Assembly: GCF_003390915.1 (NCBI RefSeq)
Contig: NZ_QMEM01000001.1
Location: forward strand, 434,001 to 498,000
Reading direction: 5' to 3'
DNA: 64,000 nt
Source of the DNA: Lewinella sp. IMCC34183
GTDB taxonomy: Bacteria > Bacteroidota > Bacteroidia > Chitinophagales > Saprospiraceae
Below the pieces are notes generated by a model. It was not told where the DNA came from and made no database searches. It saw only the letters and a list, made by a program, of their open reading frames with translations. Shown here piece by piece: positions 61,334 through 64,000 of the stretch (position 1 is the stretch's first letter; each line of letters begins with the position of its first letter). The position numbers and the translations under genes were made by a program.

Positions 61334-61405
61334 TAGCCCCAGCAAGACTCGAACTTGCATTTTCGGTTTAGGAAACCAACGTTCTATCCCTTGAACTATG
61401 GGGCT
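61334..61405 (-). tRNA. tRNA-Arg (anticodon CCU)
   Basis: On the minus strand the cloverleaf is acceptor AGCCCCA/TGGGGCT, D-stem GTTC/GAAC, anticodon stem TTGGT/ACCGA with loop TTCCTAA (anticodon CCT, plus-strand 61370-61372), and T-arm GCAAG-TTCGAGT-CTTGC. The discriminator is A and CCA is not encoded. It reads AGG, a rare arginine codon in GC-rich genomes. Confidence 0.95.
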
Positions 61406-61435
61406 TGGTACCGGCCGCACCCGCGGCCCGGCCGG

Positions 61436-61468
61436 CAAATATACCTAGAGATCGTCTTCCGGCACGAA
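61436..61468 (-). promoter_or_regulatory. Promoter of tRNA-Arg
   Basis: On the minus strand TTCG (61468-61465), 21 nt, then TATATTTG (61443-61436), a perfect -7 element identical to that of tRNA-Gly. The -33 box overlaps the end of msrB. Confidence 0.65.
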
Positions 61469-61990
61469 GTTCAGCGCCGCCCCGTTGATGCAGTAGCGCA
61501 GCCCGGTGGGTTGGGGTCCGTCGGGGAAGACGTGGCCCTGGTGCCCGCCGCACCGTGCGCAGCTGACTTCCACCCGCTCCATGCCGTAGCTGCGGTCGAC
61601 GTCTTCCTGTACGTAGTCGGCCTCGATCGGCTCATAAAAGCTTGGCCAACCCGTGCCCGATTCAAATTTGGTGCTACTGCTGAACAGGGGCATACCACAG
61701 GCGCGACAGGCAAACACACCGGCCGCCTTCACCTCGTTGAGTGGGCTGGAGAAGCTGCGTTCGGTACCTTCCTCGCGCAGAACATAGTATTCTTCATCGG
61801 TAAGGATCGACTTCCAGTAGGCGTCGGTGGTATCGATCTTGTTGATCGTTCCGTCGGTAGGCGGGTCGTAACGGTAGTCGGGCATACTCGGGGAAACGCC
61901 CGCAGCCACGTCGGAAGTGGTGGCCGTAGTCTGAGAAGTGGAATTGCACGCCAGCGTGAGCAGCAGGGCAAGGGAGAAGAAAATGCGCAT
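61445..61990 (-). CDS. msrB: Peptide-methionine (R)-S-oxide reductase, lipoprotein
   Basis: The 181-residue product has a lipoprotein signal with lipobox TLAC (C15) and a linker of about 35 residues rich in Ser/Thr. The MsrB domain then has zinc Cys C95/C98 (CRAC) and C144/C147 (CARC), [10 protein letters not shown] and the catalytic C167 in RYCINGAAL. It reduces methionine-R-sulfoxide in proteins. Most MsrB proteins are cytoplasmic; this one would protect the periplasm or outer membrane. No MsrA lies nearby. Start ATG fits the lipoprotein signal. Confidence 0.94.
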   Translation of the reverse strand: MRIFFSLALLLTLACNSTSQTTATTSDVAAGVSPSMPDYRYDPPTDGTINKIDTTDAYWKSILTDEEYYVLREEGTERSFSSPLNEVKAAGVFACRACGMPLFSSSTKFESGTGWPSFYEPIEADYVQEDVDRSYGMERVEVSCARCGGHQGHVFPDGPQPTGLRYCINGAALNFVPEDDL

Positions 61991-62035
61991 GGATAAGTTC
62001 TTTGCGCTTATAACACCGGGGCTACGGGGGCGGGT

Positions 62036-63166
62036 TCAACCTTGCCGGTCCGCCCCCTTACCGGAGACGGGCCGGTTGCGCAGGTAGAGATAGATCATCT
62101 GCTCCAGCCAGTAAGCCGCCCGCCCCATCCGCTCCTCGGGAGGCGCCGCGGTATTTCGGTCGAGGGATAGCAGCGCCTCGGCCCCCAGCTGCCCCGCGCC
62201 GATTTCCGCGGTTCCGCAGGTGACGATGGTGGGTTGACGGTACCCCAGCACGCCGGCGACGACTTTGCCGTACAGGGTTTGCTCGTCGACCTTTCCCTCA
62301 CCGGTGATGATCAAGTCCGCCGCCGCGGCCAGCTCCGCAAAGCCCACCGCTTCGAATAATCCCTCCGTCCCCCGGCGCAGCCGCGCGCCCAGGAATGCGA
62401 CACAGCCCGCACCAAGCCCGCCCGCCGCTCCCCCACCCCGCAGTTCCCTGACCTCGCATCCCAGGTCTCGTTCCAGGAGGCGCGCGAAGTGCTGCTGGTT
62501 GCGTTCCAGTTGTTCGAGGTCTTCGGGCGGCGCACCCTTCTGCTGCGCGTAGGTGTAGGTTGCACCGGAGGGTCCGAGCAACGGGTTAGTCACGTCGCAG
62601 AGCGCGGTGATCCGCGCGCCCGCCAGGCCGGGGTGGCGGTGGCTGCCGTCGATCCGGTGGACCGCCTGCAGACTGTCCGCCATCGGTACGAAGGAGTATC
62701 CCTCACGGCTCAGAAAGCGATATCCGAGAGCGGCCGCCATACCGGCCCCGCAGTCGCTGGTGGCACTGCCCCCCAGCATAAGGGTTACGCGGGTTGCTCC
62801 GCGGGCCAGTGCGTCGTCGAGCAGGGTGCCCACGCCAATGGTCGTCGTATTCTTCGGGTGACGGCGCGGCGGGGGTACGAGGTGTAAGCCGCAGGCGGCC
62901 GCGGTTTCAATGACCGCCCGGTCGCCGCCGAGCAGGTAGCCGGCGTCCACGGGGCGGCGGAGCGGACCCGGTACCGCCAGGCGATGGCGCTTCAGTCCCG
63001 GCTGACGGGCCAGTAAATCGAGGCTGCCCTCCCCGCCGTCGGCGAGCGGTTGCAGTACGACCTGCGCCTGCGGCAGCGCGGAACGCACGCCGCGCGCAAT
63101 GGCGGCGGCGGCGGCCTCGGCGCTGAGGCTTCCCTTAAACTTGTCGGGACAGATTAGTACGTTCAA
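62036..63166 (-). CDS. glxK: Glycerate kinase (GlxK/GarK type)
   Basis: The start is TTG at 63166 (376 aa); no in-frame ATG precedes or closely follows, and NVLICPDKFKGSLSAEAAA is the canonical N-terminus. Typical segments are PLADGGEGSLD, GVGTLLDDALARGATRVTLMLGGSATSDCGAG, GARITALCDVTNPLLG and LIITGEGKVDEQTLYGK. The enzyme phosphorylates D-glycerate, usually at C2. It begins 12 bp after the DUF1080 gene on the same strand. The nearby sugar-degradation DUF1080 protein may supply substrate, but this is inference. Confidence 0.94.
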   Translation of the reverse strand: MNVLICPDKFKGSLSAEAAAAAIARGVRSALPQAQVVLQPLADGGEGSLDLLARQPGLKRHRLAVPGPLRRPVDAGYLLGGDRAVIETAAACGLHLVPPPRRHPKNTTTIGVGTLLDDALARGATRVTLMLGGSATSDCGAGMAAALGYRFLSREGYSFVPMADSLQAVHRIDGSHRHPGLAGARITALCDVTNPLLGPSGATYTYAQQKGAPPEDLEQLERNQQHFARLLERDLGCEVRELRGGGAAGGLGAGCVAFLGARLRRGTEGLFEAVGFAELAAAADLIITGEGKVDEQTLYGKVVAGVLGYRQPTIVTCGTAEIGAGQLGAEALLSLDRNTAAPPEERMGRAAYWLEQMIYLYLRNRPVSGKGADRQG

Positions 63167-63178
63167 GGTGGCGCGGCC

Positions 63179-63913
63179 CTAGAGCTCGCGAACCCAGATG
63201 TTGCGGTAGGCCACCTTGTTGCTGTGGTCCTGCAGCTGGATCACGTCGTCGCCGTGGGCCACGTAGTGGGGCAGGCCGATGTACTCGGTCGGACCTTTGA
63301 TCTCGAAGTTGTTCTGCACCACTACCCCGTTCATCAGTACGGTCACGTAGGCGGGGCGAATCAGCATCCCGTCGTCGTTGAAGCGGGGGGCGGTGTAGAT
63401 GACGTCGTAGGTCTGCCATTCGCCCTGCGGCTTGAGTGCATTGACAAGCGGCGGGGTCTGCTTGTAGATGGAGCCCGCCTGGCCATTGGTGTAGGTATCA
63501 CTGCCCTCGCTTTCAAGCACCTGGAGTTCGTAGCGGCCCTGGAGGAAGATGCCGCTGTTGCCGCGCTGCTGTCCCTGCTTGTCGGGTTCGTTGGGGCTTT
63601 TCCACTCCACGTGCAACTGCATATCCCCGAACTTGCGGCGGGTGGCGATATCGCCGGTACCGGGGTTGACGACCAGGGCATCGCCCTCCTTCGTCCACTC
63701 GGCCGCACCGCCACCATTGGCCTTCACCCACTCGCTGGCGTCGGCGCCGGGGCCCAGCAGCACGATCGCGTCGGCGGGCGCTTCTCCCAGCATGGCGCCG
63801 GGCTTCACCTTCGGCGGGACGGGTTCGTAGAATTCTGTGGCCTTGGGATCGGTAATCTGACCGAAACAGCTGAAGGCGAAACAGCAAAACAAGGGAAGCA
63901 GGTAGTTGCGCAT
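63179..63913 (-). CDS. DUF1080 (3-keto-disaccharide hydrolase-like) exported protein
   Basis: I start at ATG 63913 (244 aa), which begins a signal peptide (MRNYLLPLFCCFAFSCFG-Q); the frame goes on upstream to about 63955 with TTG/ATG alternatives. The DUF1080 beta-sandwich is shown by LHVEWKSPNEPDKQGQQRGN, SGIFLQGRYELQVLES and the C-terminal GDDVIQLQDHSNKVAYRNIW. DUF1080 proteins are found as glycoside-hydrolase-like domains that cut 3-keto-glucosides. The catalytic residues cannot be named here. It precedes glxK by 12 bp. Confidence 0.9.
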   Translation of the reverse strand: MRNYLLPLFCCFAFSCFGQITDPKATEFYEPVPPKVKPGAMLGEAPADAIVLLGPGADASEWVKANGGGAAEWTKEGDALVVNPGTGDIATRRKFGDMQLHVEWKSPNEPDKQGQQRGNSGIFLQGRYELQVLESEGSDTYTNGQAGSIYKQTPPLVNALKPQGEWQTYDVIYTAPRFNDDGMLIRPAYVTVLMNGVVVQNNFEIKGPTEYIGLPHYVAHGDDVIQLQDHSNKVAYRNIWVREL

Positions 63914-64000
63914 AATGGACTTTGTTAGGCCGGCCAAGTTAGCATTTACCATCAACTTTCCCCATCAGGGGCACCGCGTCCGGCAAACGGAACGACGAAG

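Overview
The window is GC-rich DNA from a member of the Bacteroidota, most likely a Saprospiria/Lewinella-like marine bacterium. Lineage markers seen here are type IX secretion C-terminal signals of two kinds (28780-31131 and 60244-61212), two GLPGLI-family secreted proteins beside a TonB-receptor-like barrel, promoters of the Bacteroidota form TTTG-N19-21-TAnnTTTG (clearest at both tRNA genes), almost no Shine-Dalgarno sequences, and many small lipoproteins. The species placement is inference. I see no insertion sequence, prophage, CRISPR array or rRNA operon; this is gene-dense chromosome.

Layout. 1-6.6 kb: partial glycosyltransferase, exported M1 peptidase, divergent RtcB RNA ligase, NmrA-type oxidoreductase, small outer-membrane barrel. 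6.6-9.4 kb: a perfect 21-bp hairpin, a polytopic DUF4153/4173-like protein, and a membrane protein with its own winged-helix regulator and a palindromic operator. 9.5-15.1 kb: a tightly packed cassette of MoxR-type AAA+ ATPase, metallopeptidase/VWA protein, alpha-solenoid protein and FAD oxidoreductase; this is the best candidate for an uncharacterised system. 15.1-26 kb: housekeeping genes smc, a LysM protein, clpC, infC (TTG start, not followed by rpmI-rplT), engB and an acyltransferase. 26-34.7 kb: dNK/folK head to head, two lipoprotein genes whose start codons overlap head to head, a GNAT gene, a large PKD/T9SS protein, a degenerate Sua5/YrdC paralogue next to prfA, a lipoprotein histidine phosphatase and a DUF819 protein.

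34.6-38.8 kb is a block of envelope and stress genes (AI-2E/PerM transporter, DUF4199, four-helix protein, Tudor-like DUF2945, coiled-coil lipoprotein, MscS channel). 38.9-42.3 kb holds a sugar kinase, ndk, nrnA and an FKBP lipoprotein. 42.4-47.2 kb is ilvD-ilvB-ilvN followed by an enoyl-CoA hydratase. 47.3-51.9 kb has a barrel protein, a metallophosphatase paired with a possible CotH-like protein, a DUF4159-rsmE pair and an Nfu domain protein. 51.9-58.5 kb is a sensor kinase/response regulator divergent from a GLPGLI-GLPGLI-outer-membrane-barrel operon; three exact ATTAACC repeats in 10-bp phase lie between them and look like the regulator's binding site. 58.6-64 kb carries tRNA-Gly(GCC), tRNA-Arg(CCU), a box-less NUDIX-like protein, a tandem secreted protein, a T9SS cargo protein, an exported MsrB, glycerate kinase and a DUF1080 protein.

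Gene packing is extreme: many genes overlap by 1-4 nt (ATGA, GTGA, TAATG junctions), convergent pairs share stop codons or overlap by up to 84 bp, and several genes start with GTG or TTG.
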